This document shows positions 34,408 to 42,400 of a stretch of DNA of 64,000 nt, piece after piece. The DNA is from Solirubrobacteraceae bacterium. Its GTDB lineage: Bacteria; Actinomycetota; Thermoleophilia; Solirubrobacterales; Solirubrobacteraceae. How positions within the stretch are numbered: position 1 is the stretch's first letter; every line of letters starts with the position of its first letter. The position numbers were made by a program, and so were the translations under genes. The notes beneath the pieces are model-generated. The model was not told the origin of the DNA and made no database searches. It was given only the letters and a program-made list of their open reading frames with translations. Where the stretch lies: NCBI GenBank assembly GCA_024711025.1, contig JANJTP010000039.1, positions 62,001 to 126,000 on the forward strand. The letters are read 5' to 3'.

Positions 34408-35559
34408 CTACCTAGGCGAGCCGACGCCGACGTCCTCGACCAGGGTCAGATCGCTGCGACCGGCAGCGTGGTAGAGCGCCTCGCCGTCCTCGACGAACAC
34501 GTGCACGCGCGAGAGGTCGATCTGGAGGCCGACGAGGTCATCGGGGGCGACCGCCGTTCCCGGCGGCTCGATTGCCTTGACGATCCGGCCGTCGAACTCG
34601 ACGTCGACGACAACCTCCCCCCCGAGCGGCTCGACCGCCACCACGCGCGCGGTCGGGAGCGAACGAGCAGGGGGCACAATCGAGATGTCCTCGGGGCGAG
34701 CCCCGAGCACGAGCCGCTGCCCCTGGGCGTTGACCACGCCCTCCAGGGCGGGGCCTGGCGGCCCGGCCAGCGAGAAGCCCGGCGCCTGCAGCCGCAGCTC
34801 GCCGTCGACGACCCGGATCTCGATGGGGAGCAGATTCATCGGCGGCGTCCCGACGATCCGCGAGACGTACGTGCTCGCGGGGCGGTCGTAGACCACCCGC
34901 GGCGGCGCCACCTGAAGCACACGACCACTCTCGAGCACACACACGCGATCGGCCATGCTCATCGCCTCGACCTGGTCGTTGGTGACGTAGACCAGCGTCC
35001 GCCCGAGCTCGCGCTGCAGGTGCTTGAGCTCGGCGCGCATCCGAATTCGCAGCAGCGCGTCGAGCGCGGACAGTGGCTCGTCGAACAGAAAGACTCGCGG
35101 CGTGCGCACCAGAGCGCGGCCGATCGCGACCCGCTGGCGCTCCCCGCCCGATAGCTGGGCGGGGCGACGCGAGAGCAGCTTCTCGATTCCCAGCGTTCGC
35201 GCCGCCTGCTCGACGCGTCGGCGCTCCTCGTCGCGGCCGGGACGATCCTTGCGCTGACGCAGTGGGAACGCGAGGTTGTCGTAGACGGTCTTGTCCGGAT
35301 AGAGCGCCAGGTTCTGGAAGACGATCGCGATGTCACGCGCGGCCGGCGCGAGGTCGGTGACGTCGCGGCCACCGATCGACACCGTGCCTTCGTCCGGGGG
35401 CTCGAGCCCAACGATCGTCCGCAGCAGCGTCGACTTGCCCGACGACGGCGGGCCGAGCACGCAGAAGAACTCCCCGTCGGAGATGTCCAGATCGACACCG
35501 TCGAGCGCGGTCCGCCCGCCGAACCGGCGGGCGACGCCCCGCAGCGTGACGTCAGCCAT
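34408..35559 (-). CDS. CUT1-type ABC importer ATPase with non-canonical H-loop
   Basis: A 383-residue MalK/UgpC-type ATPase. The Walker A is GPPSSGKST, the Q-loop VFQNLALYP, the signature is canonical (LSGGERQRVAIGRAL) and Walker B is FLFDEP. The switch histidine is replaced: the usual THDQ reads TNDQ. The C-terminal OB-fold regulatory domain is present (LGARPEDISIVPP). It overlaps a second ATPase gene by 8 nt, and the two together would make a heterodimer with one complete ATP site. It energises the transporter formed by the permeases at 36655-38570. Confidence 0.9.
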   Translation of the reverse strand: MADVTLRGVARRFGGRTALDGVDLDISDGEFFCVLGPPSSGKSTLLRTIVGLEPPDEGTVSIGGRDVTDLAPAARDIAIVFQNLALYPDKTVYDNLAFPLRQRKDRPGRDEERRRVEQAARTLGIEKLLSRRPAQLSGGERQRVAIGRALVRTPRVFLFDEPLSALDALLRIRMRAELKHLQRELGRTLVYVTNDQVEAMSMADRVCVLESGRVLQVAPPRVVYDRPASTYVSRIVGTPPMNLLPIEIRVVDGELRLQAPGFSLAGPPGPALEGVVNAQGQRLVLGARPEDISIVPPARSLPTARVVAVEPLGGEVVVDVEFDGRIVKAIEPPGTAVAPDDLVGLQIDLSRVHVFVEDGEALYHAAGRSDLTLVEDVGVGSPR

Positions 35560-36655
35560 GATCGCCTCCTAGCGTGCGCCCCGTCGCGTCGTCGAAGAGG
35601 TGAATCCGGCTGCGCTCGAATCGCACGCCGACGCAGTCGCCGATTCGCGGCTCGTCGGAGGGGCGTACGACGACGCGAAGCTCCCGCTCGCCGTCACCGA
35701 CGTGAACGACCGTCCTCGGGCCGAGCGGCTCGATCAGCCGCACCTCGCCGCGTAGGTCGTGCCGCCCGGTCGTCGCATCAACCACCTCGACGTGCTCCGG
35801 GCGGATTCCGAAGGTGAGCGCCCCATCGGGCCCGCCAGCCATCTGCACCGCCGGAAGCTCGATCGCGGCCCCCGGGGCACCGGCGAGCAGCACCGCCGGT
35901 CGACCGTCCACCGCGCCGATCCGCGCCGGCAGGAAGTTCATCGTGAGCGAGCCCACGAACTCCGCCACGAAGCGGTTGACCGGAGCGTTGTACACCTCGT
36001 CGGGCGACCCGTACTGCTGCAGCTCCCCGTTGTTCATAATCGCGATGCGCTCGGCCATCGACATCGCCTCGACCTGGTCATGGGTCACGTAGACCATCGT
36101 CTGCCCAAGCTCTCGCTGGAGTCGCTTGAGCTCAGCGCGCATGTACGTCCGAAAGGCCGCATCGAGGTTCGAGAACGGCTCGTCCAATAGGAAGATGTCC
36201 GGTTTCACCACCATGCTGCGGCCGATCGCCACCTTCTGGAGATCGTTGACCGACAGCTCCTTCACCGATCTCTCAAGGACTCCACCGAGCTGCAGGAGCC
36301 GGGCGACGTTGTGCACCTCCTCGACGATCTCGTCGGAGGGCACGTCGCGGACGCGCAACCCAAAGGCGATGTTCTCGAAGGCGCTCAGGTGCGTGAAGAT
36401 GGCGTAGCTCTGGAAGACAAAGCCGACGTTCCGCTCGCCGGCCGGCAGGCGCGTCACGTCGCTGCCGTCGAACCGCAGCTCACCCTCCGAGGGCGTCTCG
36501 AGGCCCGCGATCATGTTCATCGTCGTGGTCTTGCCGCAGCCCGACGGACCAAGCAGCGCGGTAAACGTCCCGTCCTCGATGACGAGATCGAGCCGCTCGA
36601 CGGCGGTGACGTCGCCGAAGCGCTTCGAGAGCCCGTTCAGCTCGATCCTCGCCAT
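35552..36655 (-). CDS. CUT1-type ABC importer ATPase with degenerate signature motif
   Basis: A 367-residue MalK/UgpC-type ATPase with canonical Walker A (GPSGCGKTTT), Q-loop (VFQSYAIFTHL), Walker B (IFLLDEP) and switch histidine (VTHDQ). The ABC signature is degenerate, reading LSVNDLQKVAIGRS instead of LSGGQ. This is complementary to the neighbouring ATPase, which has an intact signature but lacks the H-loop His. The C-terminal regulatory domain is present (FGIRPEHVEVV). Its start overlaps the permease stop as TGATG. Paired distinct ATPases are known in rhizobial GlpS/GlpT glycerol importers; the cargo here is unknown. Confidence 0.9.
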   Translation of the reverse strand: MARIELNGLSKRFGDVTAVERLDLVIEDGTFTALLGPSGCGKTTTMNMIAGLETPSEGELRFDGSDVTRLPAGERNVGFVFQSYAIFTHLSAFENIAFGLRVRDVPSDEIVEEVHNVARLLQLGGVLERSVKELSVNDLQKVAIGRSMVVKPDIFLLDEPFSNLDAAFRTYMRAELKRLQRELGQTMVYVTHDQVEAMSMAERIAIMNNGELQQYGSPDEVYNAPVNRFVAEFVGSLTMNFLPARIGAVDGRPAVLLAGAPGAAIELPAVQMAGGPDGALTFGIRPEHVEVVDATTGRHDLRGEVRLIEPLGPRTVVHVGDGERELRVVVRPSDEPRIGDCVGVRFERSRIHLFDDATGRTLGGDHG

Positions 36656-37542
36656 CAGCGCTTCACCGCCCCAAACGTCAGGCCTCGCACGAGGTGGCGC
36701 TGGATCAGGATCGAGAGCAGCACCGGAGGAATGATGAGGATCAAGCCGAGAGCAGCCTGCGAGCCGTACTCCTGACCGGTGGCCGCCGACTGGATCTGAC
36801 TCAGGAAGACCGGTGCGGTGTGCACGCGTTGGCTGGTCAGTACGAGCGCAATCAGGAAGTCGGACCAGTTGAGGATGAACACGAACAGCGCGGTCGTCGC
36901 AAGCCCGCCTCGCACAAGCGGGAGAACGGCCTTGCGGAATGCCCCGAGCTCCGAGCAGCCGTCGACGATCGCCGCCTCGCGTATCTCACGGGGCACCTCG
37001 TCGAAGAAGCTGCGCATCAGCCAGACGACGAACGGGAACGTGATCGCCGCGTAGATGATCACCAGCCCGGGGAGCGTGTCGAACAGCTTCAGGTAGGTCC
37101 ACAGGAAGAGGACCGGGATGATGATCGCGATCGGCGGAAACATCCGCAGCTGCAGGATCTGGAACGGCAGGACCTTGCCGCCGGCGCCGAAGCGCGAGAT
37201 CCCGTATGCGGTGGAGGTTCCGATGACCAGCGCGAGCGCGGTCCCACCGACCGACGCGACCAGGCTGTTGAGGATCGGGGTCAGCGCGTCGATCGGCGTC
37301 GAGATGAGGAATGACAATCCCGAGTCGCCGGTAGCGGAGCCGCCAAAGATCCGTCGGAAGTTCCCGAACGTCCAGTCGTGCGGCAGCCAGAAGATCTGCC
37401 CCTCCGTCGGCGCCCACTCCTGCTGGGGCTTGAACGCCATCGTGACAAGCCAGTAAACGGGGAAGAGGAAGACCACCAGCGTGGCGGCGACGGCACCCAA
37501 GCGCAGGATCACGCCTGCGCGTCGCTTTGCGAGGGCACTCAT
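36655..37542 (-). CDS. CUT1 sugar ABC transporter permease (MalG-like)
   Basis: A 295-residue inner-membrane permease with about six transmembrane helices. The EAA loop that contacts the ATPase is REIREAAIVDGCSELGAFRK, followed by the conserved LPL. A start at 37542 overlaps the upstream permease stop as ATGA. The N-terminus VVFLFPVYWLVTMAFKP is characteristic of MalG-type partners. It pairs with the MalF-like permease to form the translocation channel. Confidence 0.92.
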   Translation of the reverse strand: MSALAKRRAGVILRLGAVAATLVVFLFPVYWLVTMAFKPQQEWAPTEGQIFWLPHDWTFGNFRRIFGGSATGDSGLSFLISTPIDALTPILNSLVASVGGTALALVIGTSTAYGISRFGAGGKVLPFQILQLRMFPPIAIIIPVLFLWTYLKLFDTLPGLVIIYAAITFPFVVWLMRSFFDEVPREIREAAIVDGCSELGAFRKAVLPLVRGGLATTALFVFILNWSDFLIALVLTSQRVHTAPVFLSQIQSAATGQEYGSQAALGLILIIPPVLLSILIQRHLVRGLTFGAVKR

Positions 37543-38570
37543 GTCTGAGCCTCCTGAACCCGCTCTAGCGAGCGCACGGCGCGTGCGGCCGCAAGGCTGA
37601 CGACGATCATTACGACGATCGCCAGAGCCGCGACGTAGCTCCACTGGTCGCTGAGAAAGGCGTCGCGATAGAGCTTGACGGAGATCGTCGAGCTGGCTTC
37701 GCCCGGGCCCCCCTTCGTCATGAGCCAAGCCGAGTCGAAGAGCTTGAACGCCTCCATCGCCCGGAGGATCAGCGCGATTAGGATGATCGGCTTGATGATC
37801 GGCAGGACGATCCGTCGGAAGATCTGCGCCCACGAGGCTCCGAGGATCTGGGCCGCCTTCACCTGATCATCGGGCACGGCCAGCAGACCGGCGAGCAGGA
37901 TCAGGAACATGAAGGGCGTCCACTGCCAGACGTCGGCGAGGACGACCGCGATCGGCGCCAGCGTCGGGTCGCTCAGCCAACGCAGCTCGACGTTGCCGGG
38001 GACGACCGCCGAGAGGATGCCGTTGACGGGCCCGTTGCTCTGCAGCAGCAGGAAGAAGATGAAGCCCGCAACGGCCGGCGTGATCATCATCGGGATGAGC
38101 ATCAGGACGCTGCCGACACGGTGCATTGGGAAGCGACTCATGAAGAGCAGGGCGATCCCAAGGCCGAGAGCGAACTCGAGGCCGACCGCGACGCCGGTCA
38201 TGAGGACGGTCCGGATGAAGGCCGACAGGAAGCTGGCGCCGAAGACGCCGTCGTAGTTGCTCAGCCACGACCAGACGCGAAACGCCTCGTACCAGTCGTA
38301 GCCGGTGCTAGGCGACCAACGAGTGAAGCTGATGTACAGCGCGACGAGGGCGGGGAACGTGACAAGCCCGATCAGCATCACCTGCCCGGGCAGCACCAGC
38401 CGCCGCCCCAGGCGCTCGTTGGCACGCCGCGCGCGCGCCGCGCCCGGTGAGCCACCGGCGGGCGCCGGTCCCGCGACGCCGCCGTCCCCACCCTCCCCGG
38501 CGACGGGCGCCGGGGAGGGAAGGCTCGGTGACGTCACGGCCTCGGTCGTAGACAAAGGCTCGCCGCTCAT
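37539..38570 (-). CDS. CUT1 sugar ABC transporter permease (MalF-like)
   Basis: A 343-residue permease with six or so membrane helices after a 50-residue Pro/Gly/Ala-rich cytoplasmic leader. The EAA-type loop reads KAAQILGASWAQIFRR followed by IVLPII. ATG at 38570 overlaps the binding-protein stop as TGATG and is preferred over ATG at 38603, which lies inside that gene. The low-complexity leader (SPSLPSPAPVAGEGGDGG) is unusual for the family. It forms the channel with the next permease. Confidence 0.9.
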   Translation of the reverse strand: MSGEPLSTTEAVTSPSLPSPAPVAGEGGDGGVAGPAPAGGSPGAARARRANERLGRRLVLPGQVMLIGLVTFPALVALYISFTRWSPSTGYDWYEAFRVWSWLSNYDGVFGASFLSAFIRTVLMTGVAVGLEFALGLGIALLFMSRFPMHRVGSVLMLIPMMITPAVAGFIFFLLLQSNGPVNGILSAVVPGNVELRWLSDPTLAPIAVVLADVWQWTPFMFLILLAGLLAVPDDQVKAAQILGASWAQIFRRIVLPIIKPIILIALILRAMEAFKLFDSAWLMTKGGPGEASSTISVKLYRDAFLSDQWSYVAALAIVVMIVVSLAAARAVRSLERVQEAQT

Positions 38571-40261
38571 CAGACGGTGGTCGTATCCGCCTTCGTCGGC
38601 CATGCCGGCCGCTGTGCCTTCCAGGCGGCAACCTGCTTGTCGCGGCCGAGCTTGTCGGTCGTCTTGTCCCAGGCCTTGGCGACCTCCTCGAGCGCCTTCT
38701 CTGGCGAGGACTGGCCCGAAAGCGCCTTCTGGAGGTTCACGTCAAGGGCCTGGATGTACTCGTTCGCCCCGGCGAGACCCGCGATCGATGGGGCCGTGCC
38801 CGGGATGATCCCCTTGAGCGCCTCGATCGTGCGCGGTGTATAGCTCTCGCTCACCAGCGGATCCTCCAGACACGCGATCTTGCACGGATCCTGATAGCCG
38901 CCCGGGTTGGCCGTGAGCCACGTGTAGATCGGCCCGCTGGCGACCCACTGCAGGAAGACGTAGGCAGCCTCGTGGTACTTCGAGGGCGAAAACGCATTGA
39001 CGGCGCTCGCCTGGTTGAAGTAGATGCTGGAGTGGCGGACGATGGTTCCGCCCACGTCCCAGCCGGGCGCGTTGAATGCCTGGGTGACGGCCCCGGAGTC
39101 CTTGGGATCCAGCGGGCTGCCCTTCTTCATGAACTTCGTGAGGTTGTTGAACGAGTTCGACATCGCGGCGCCGCGCTTGCCCCAGTTCGCGTACTGCTGC
39201 TCCCAGGTCCAGCTGAGGGCGTCCTTCGAGCCGAACTTCGTCGTCTCGACGAGGTGCTTGAGCGCCTTGACGCCCTCCTCGCCGGCGATCAGCGGGCGCA
39301 TCTCGTCGTCCCAGTACATCTGGACCGGGTTCCCGGTTGAGCTGTAGCGGGTGACGAAGTTGATCCAGCCCCACGCCGGTGCGCGCAGATCGGTTGAGCC
39401 AAGCAGGCCCTGGTCCGGCCGATGGAAGAACTCGGCCATGTCGCGTTGCTGGCTCCAGGTCTGCGGGTATTTCAGGTCGTACCCGTACTTGGCCTTGAAG
39501 TCGCGCTGCTCCTTGGCGTCCTCGAACAGATCGCGCCGGCCGATCCACATGTTGAAGTCGCCATCCGAGGCAACGGCGTAGGGCTTGCCGTTGTAGTAGT
39601 TGAAGAGGTGCGTTATCTGCTCACCGCCGGCGTAGCCCCACTTGGGGTCGTTCCAGTCGGGCTGGTGGCGGTCGACGTACTCGCTCAGGTCGAGCAGGAG
39701 GCCTGCCTCGGCAAGGTCGCCGACATCGGCCATGCCGAGCAGGGCGATGTTGAGCGAGCCGTCCTTCGTGGCGGCCTGCTGCGTCGCCTTTGCGTAAGCC
39801 TGGGCGGGATCGATCGAGACGAACTTGATCTTGATCCCAGTCTCCTCCTCCCAGACGTCGACGACGCTCTTGGCGCCTTTCGGGAAGGGCTGCGTGTAGT
39901 TGCCCACCGAGCCTGCGTACATGCCGACGACGAGCGTGTCCGGAGCCTTGCCCTCGGCCTTGAGCTTCTTCGCGGCCTCGACCGCACGGCCTGGCGCGGA
40001 GTCGGCGGTGTACTGGTAGCGCTCGGCGCCGTCCCAGCCCTTGGGCCCTCCCTTCGAGCCGCTGGCGGGAGCCGGCGTGGTGGCGGCACCGGTGGGGGTC
40101 TTGTCGTTGGCGTCGTCGCCGCATGCGGCCAGGGCGAGCGTCAGCCCACCCGTGCCCAAGGCCGCCAAGGCCCCACGCCGGGTCATCGTGGCACCGGTCG
40201 ACGACGTCTCGGCAGGCTCCGAGGGCGCACCCTCGGCAAGCTTGCGAATCAGTTGAAGCAC
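38570..40261 (-). CDS. ABC transporter substrate-binding lipoprotein, Tat-type signal
   Basis: A 563-residue family 1 solute-binding protein, longer than usual and similar in size to GlpV of glycerol importers. The signal region reads MTRRGALAALG then LALAACGDD, i.e. twin arginines and a lipobox, so it is probably exported folded and lipid-anchored. GTG at 40261 is chosen because AAAGGAGG lies 4 nt upstream; this places 25 residues before the twin-arginine segment. ATG at 40186 is the alternative but has no ribosome site. It is first of the five transporter genes, 19 bp after a TIM-barrel gene. The ligand is unknown. Confidence 0.9.
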   Translation of the reverse strand: MLQLIRKLAEGAPSEPAETSSTGATMTRRGALAALGTGGLTLALAACGDDANDKTPTGAATTPAPASGSKGGPKGWDGAERYQYTADSAPGRAVEAAKKLKAEGKAPDTLVVGMYAGSVGNYTQPFPKGAKSVVDVWEEETGIKIKFVSIDPAQAYAKATQQAATKDGSLNIALLGMADVGDLAEAGLLLDLSEYVDRHQPDWNDPKWGYAGGEQITHLFNYYNGKPYAVASDGDFNMWIGRRDLFEDAKEQRDFKAKYGYDLKYPQTWSQQRDMAEFFHRPDQGLLGSTDLRAPAWGWINFVTRYSSTGNPVQMYWDDEMRPLIAGEEGVKALKHLVETTKFGSKDALSWTWEQQYANWGKRGAAMSNSFNNLTKFMKKGSPLDPKDSGAVTQAFNAPGWDVGGTIVRHSSIYFNQASAVNAFSPSKYHEAAYVFLQWVASGPIYTWLTANPGGYQDPCKIACLEDPLVSESYTPRTIEALKGIIPGTAPSIAGLAGANEYIQALDVNLQKALSGQSSPEKALEEVAKAWDKTTDKLGRDKQVAAWKAQRPAWPTKADTTTV

Positions 40262-40280
40262 CTCTCCTCCTTTATGCGGT

Positions 40281-41177
40281 CTACTGCTTGTTGGATTGAC
40301 CACCGACTGGGGTGAGCAGGCCTTCCGCGGCACGCGCGAAGCCCTCGGCACAGGCTCGGGCAACGTCGTGGGGGTCCTGCTTCCAGAGGGAGTCGGGGTA
40401 GTCGGCGACTCCGAGCGAGCCGTCGTCCGAGAAGATCTCGCAGTCGTAGTGACCTCGATAGCCGGCGGCCTCGCACGCGGCGACCCATGGGGCGAGATCG
40501 GTGGCGCCGCTGCCGGGGACACGACGATCGGCCCACGAGCGCCCGTCAACAGCGCGATCGCTCACATGGACGGCGGCAATCCGCGGCCCCGCGGCGCGTA
40601 GTCGATCGTGGATCTCGGGGTCCGTGTCGGCGAGGTGGAACGAGTCGACCAGCAGCCCGATGTTGTCGTCGCCGATCGCGTCGAGCAGCGTGAGGGCATC
40701 GGGGATGTTCCAGACCAGCGACCAGCTCTCGTGGTCGTCACGGTGGATCGGCTCGAGCGCGAGGCGGACACCCTCGGATTTCGCGACCTCGTTGACCTGC
40801 GCCAGCCCGTCGACGGCGATCTCGCGCGCCTCCGCGGCAGCTAGCCCCTGACGAGGACCGGTCAGGATCGCGATTGACTCCGGGCCCAGCTGCGCCAGGA
40901 GGCGGACGCTCTCCTTCAGGCCACGCACACGCTCGGCGGGCTCCTCGGGCCCAGGGAAGAGGACGAGTGGCAAGGGGGAGAGCAGCGCGGGAAGGCAGAT
41001 CGTCGCTCGCAGCCCCTCAGCGTCGAGGCGACGCCGCAGCGCCGCGATGTCGGGCCGCTCACCGAGCAACGCCTCGGCGACTCCCATTCCCGTCGCGCCA
41101 CTCGCCGCGACGGCCTCGACCTGCTTGTCGATGGGCGTCGTGAAGAGCGTGAAGTTGCAGATCGAGAAACGACTCAT
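40281..41177 (-). CDS. Sugar phosphate isomerase/epimerase-type TIM-barrel protein
   Basis: A 298-residue xylose-isomerase-like barrel. Metal-ligand positions are Glu in LALEPIHRDD, Asp/His in LLVDSFHLAD, His in AVHVSDR and Glu in YDCEIFSDD. It resembles inosose dehydratase/hydroxypyruvate-isomerase-type proteins. ATG at 41177 has GGGAG about 6 nt upstream; ATG at 41201 would add eight residues. It leads the operon containing the CUT1 importer, so it probably acts on the imported compound. Confidence 0.86.
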   Translation of the reverse strand: MSRFSICNFTLFTTPIDKQVEAVAASGATGMGVAEALLGERPDIAALRRRLDAEGLRATICLPALLSPLPLVLFPGPEEPAERVRGLKESVRLLAQLGPESIAILTGPRQGLAAAEAREIAVDGLAQVNEVAKSEGVRLALEPIHRDDHESWSLVWNIPDALTLLDAIGDDNIGLLVDSFHLADTDPEIHDRLRAAGPRIAAVHVSDRAVDGRSWADRRVPGSGATDLAPWVAACEAAGYRGHYDCEIFSDDGSLGVADYPDSLWKQDPHDVARACAEGFARAAEGLLTPVGGQSNKQ

Positions 41178-41414
41178 GGGCGACTCCCGGAGCTCGGTCA
41201 CTGGTGGTGGGGCTTCTGAGGACGAGGCCTTGTGAACCTAACGGCAGGTGTTCTGAAAAGCAACTGTTGTGATGTTAGGAGTATGTGGTTACGGTTGGCG
41301 CCATGAACGATCGGTGCGAAGGAGGCGTTGCCGACAGCGCAAAGCAAGGCGCGGTCACCCGTCACCGAGAGGTCGTCGCCGCACGCCGCGCACCGACACG
41401 TGGGGGACCTGGCG
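41178..41414. promoter_or_regulatory. Divergent intergenic region upstream of the importer operon
   Basis: This 237-bp stretch separates the leftward importer operon from a rightward SDR-like gene. It is locally AT-richer around 41250-41290 (GTGTTCTGAAAAGC, CAACTGTTGTGATG), where the importer promoter is probable. No match to the LacI-type operator is visible, so this operon may be controlled differently. Confidence 0.4.
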
Positions 41415-42041
41415 ATGAGCGCTGGTGACTGCGCGCTGGTGACGGCCGCCGGCCACGGAGTCGGGCGTGCGTGCGCCGAGGCGCTGCGCGACGAGTCGAT
41501 CGATCTGTACCTGGTCGATGCCGACCACAACCGGGTGGAGGCGGCCGCGGAGCGACTGGACGCGCACGCGATCACATCCACGCTCGCGGACGCAGGCGAG
41601 GCCGAGAGCTGCGTCGCCACGGTCCTCACGGCGCGATCTCGGCTCGACATCCTCGTGCACGTCCTGGCGACGCCGGCCGCCATATCGCTTGCGGACGTCT
41701 CGGCGCGAGAGTGGCGCGAGCAGGTCGAGGCGCCCCTGGCGGTGACGCTGTTCCTCAGCCGTGCGGCGCTACGAGCGATGAGCGTGAGGCCCGGCGGACA
41801 GGTGCTCCTGGTTGCGCCTTGGGCAGCCGTCGATGGACCAGCGGCGGGCCCGCTCGTGACTGTCGTCGACACCGCCCTGCACGCACTGACACGCGAGCTC
41901 GCCCCACTCGCGGACGAGCTCGAGGCCACGCTGCGGCTCGTGACCCCGCACGGCCTCGAGCCGTGCTCGAGCGACGCGAACCGGGCATCGACACCAGCCG
42001 AGGCAGCGGTCATCAGCGCGCTGCTCGCGACGACCGCTTGA
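41415..42041 (+). CDS. Short SDR-like protein without catalytic residues
   Basis: A 208-residue protein with SDR architecture but no catalytic motifs. The start (CALVTAAGHGVGRACAEAL) resembles the cofactor loop, with Ala for the first Gly. The NNAG region reads VHVLATPA, the catalytic Ser position is Ala (LLVAPWAA), and the YxxxK position reads VTVVD. It also stops about 40 residues short of a normal SDR, without the VDGG end. ATG at 41415 has GGGGGA nearby. It could be a pseudoenzyme partner or a decaying copy; codon use stays like the neighbours and the frame is open. Confidence 0.7.
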   Translation: MSAGDCALVTAAGHGVGRACAEALRDESIDLYLVDADHNRVEAAAERLDAHAITSTLADAGEAESCVATVLTARSRLDILVHVLATPAAISLADVSAREWREQVEAPLAVTLFLSRAALRAMSVRPGGQVLLVAPWAAVDGPAAGPLVTVVDTALHALTRELAPLADELEATLRLVTPHGLEPCSSDANRASTPAEAAVISALLATTA

Positions 42042-42166
42042 GGCACCGCGACAGCAGGTGATGGCAATTGCATGTGGATCGCCGGGGGCAATAGCATGAG
42101 TCCTGAAACCGATCCCGGAACCGGTTGCAGGCGCAGCAAAGTAGCTCGCAGCGAAGAAAGGAAGAC
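42042..42166. promoter_or_regulatory. Promoter region of the 42.2-44.3 kb operon
   Basis: Noncoding stretch after the SDR-like gene. It contains an 8-bp palindrome GCAATTGC (42064-42071) and then the tandem LacI-type operator at 42104-42129. The first ribosome site of the operon (AAAGGA) follows at about 42157. Together with the small ORF below, this accounts for the roughly 355 bp between recognisable SDR genes. Confidence 0.45.
42104..42129. promoter_or_regulatory. Tandem LacI-type operator upstream of the SDR/enolase operon
   Basis: TGAAACCGATCCCG (42104-42117) and CGGAACCGGTTGCA (42116-42129) are two overlapping matches to TGnAAnCGnTTnCA with CG centres 12 bp apart, the same geometry as at 15330-15355. 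AACCG...CGGTT at 42107-42126 is a 20-bp imperfect palindrome (16 of 20 symmetric). It sits about 38 nt upstream of the first start codon of the operon. Confidence 0.65.
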
Positions 42167-42400
42167 GTGACCGAAACTGCCTCACACGGACATCTCGAAA
42201 GGCCTGGCTCAGCCGCCTGCCCAAGCGGCGCGCACTCGCCGCCCGAGCTGCGCCGGTCGCTCGCGGCCGCGACCGATGACCACCCGTACGATGTCGAGGC
42301 AGCCCGGCTCGAGTGCCTGCTCGACATGGCAGATCCCTCACCGGCTCGTGCGCGCGCGAGCACTCGAGGTCCCTCACCGCGCGCAAGGAGGCCATCGTGA
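42167..42400 (+). CDS. Small hypothetical protein, translationally coupled to the following SDR
   Basis: A possible 77-residue protein of unknown function. GTG at 42167 has AAAGGA 4 nt upstream, and the stop overlaps the GTG of the next gene as GTGA, the coupling style used throughout this island. The middle segment (HPYDVEAARLECLLDMAD) could be helical; the tail is Ala/Arg/Pro/Ser-rich and low in complexity. No signal peptide or membrane segment is seen. It could be a real small protein, a leader ORF that sets translation of the SDR, or chance coding. I do not recognise it. Confidence 0.42.
   Translation: MTETASHGHLERPGSAACPSGAHSPPELRRSLAAATDDHPYDVEAARLECLLDMADPSPARARASTRGPSPRARRPS

Noticed and set aside
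41237-41279. Inverted repeat CCTAAC...GTTAGG upstream of the importer operon
   Set aside because: Arms of 6 bp separated by 31 bp are likely by chance and match no other site in the window.
41286-41296. TGGTTACGGT shared with the region near 33184
   Set aside because: Ten bases in two copies, one of them at the 3' end of a gene; no symmetry and not convincing as an operator.
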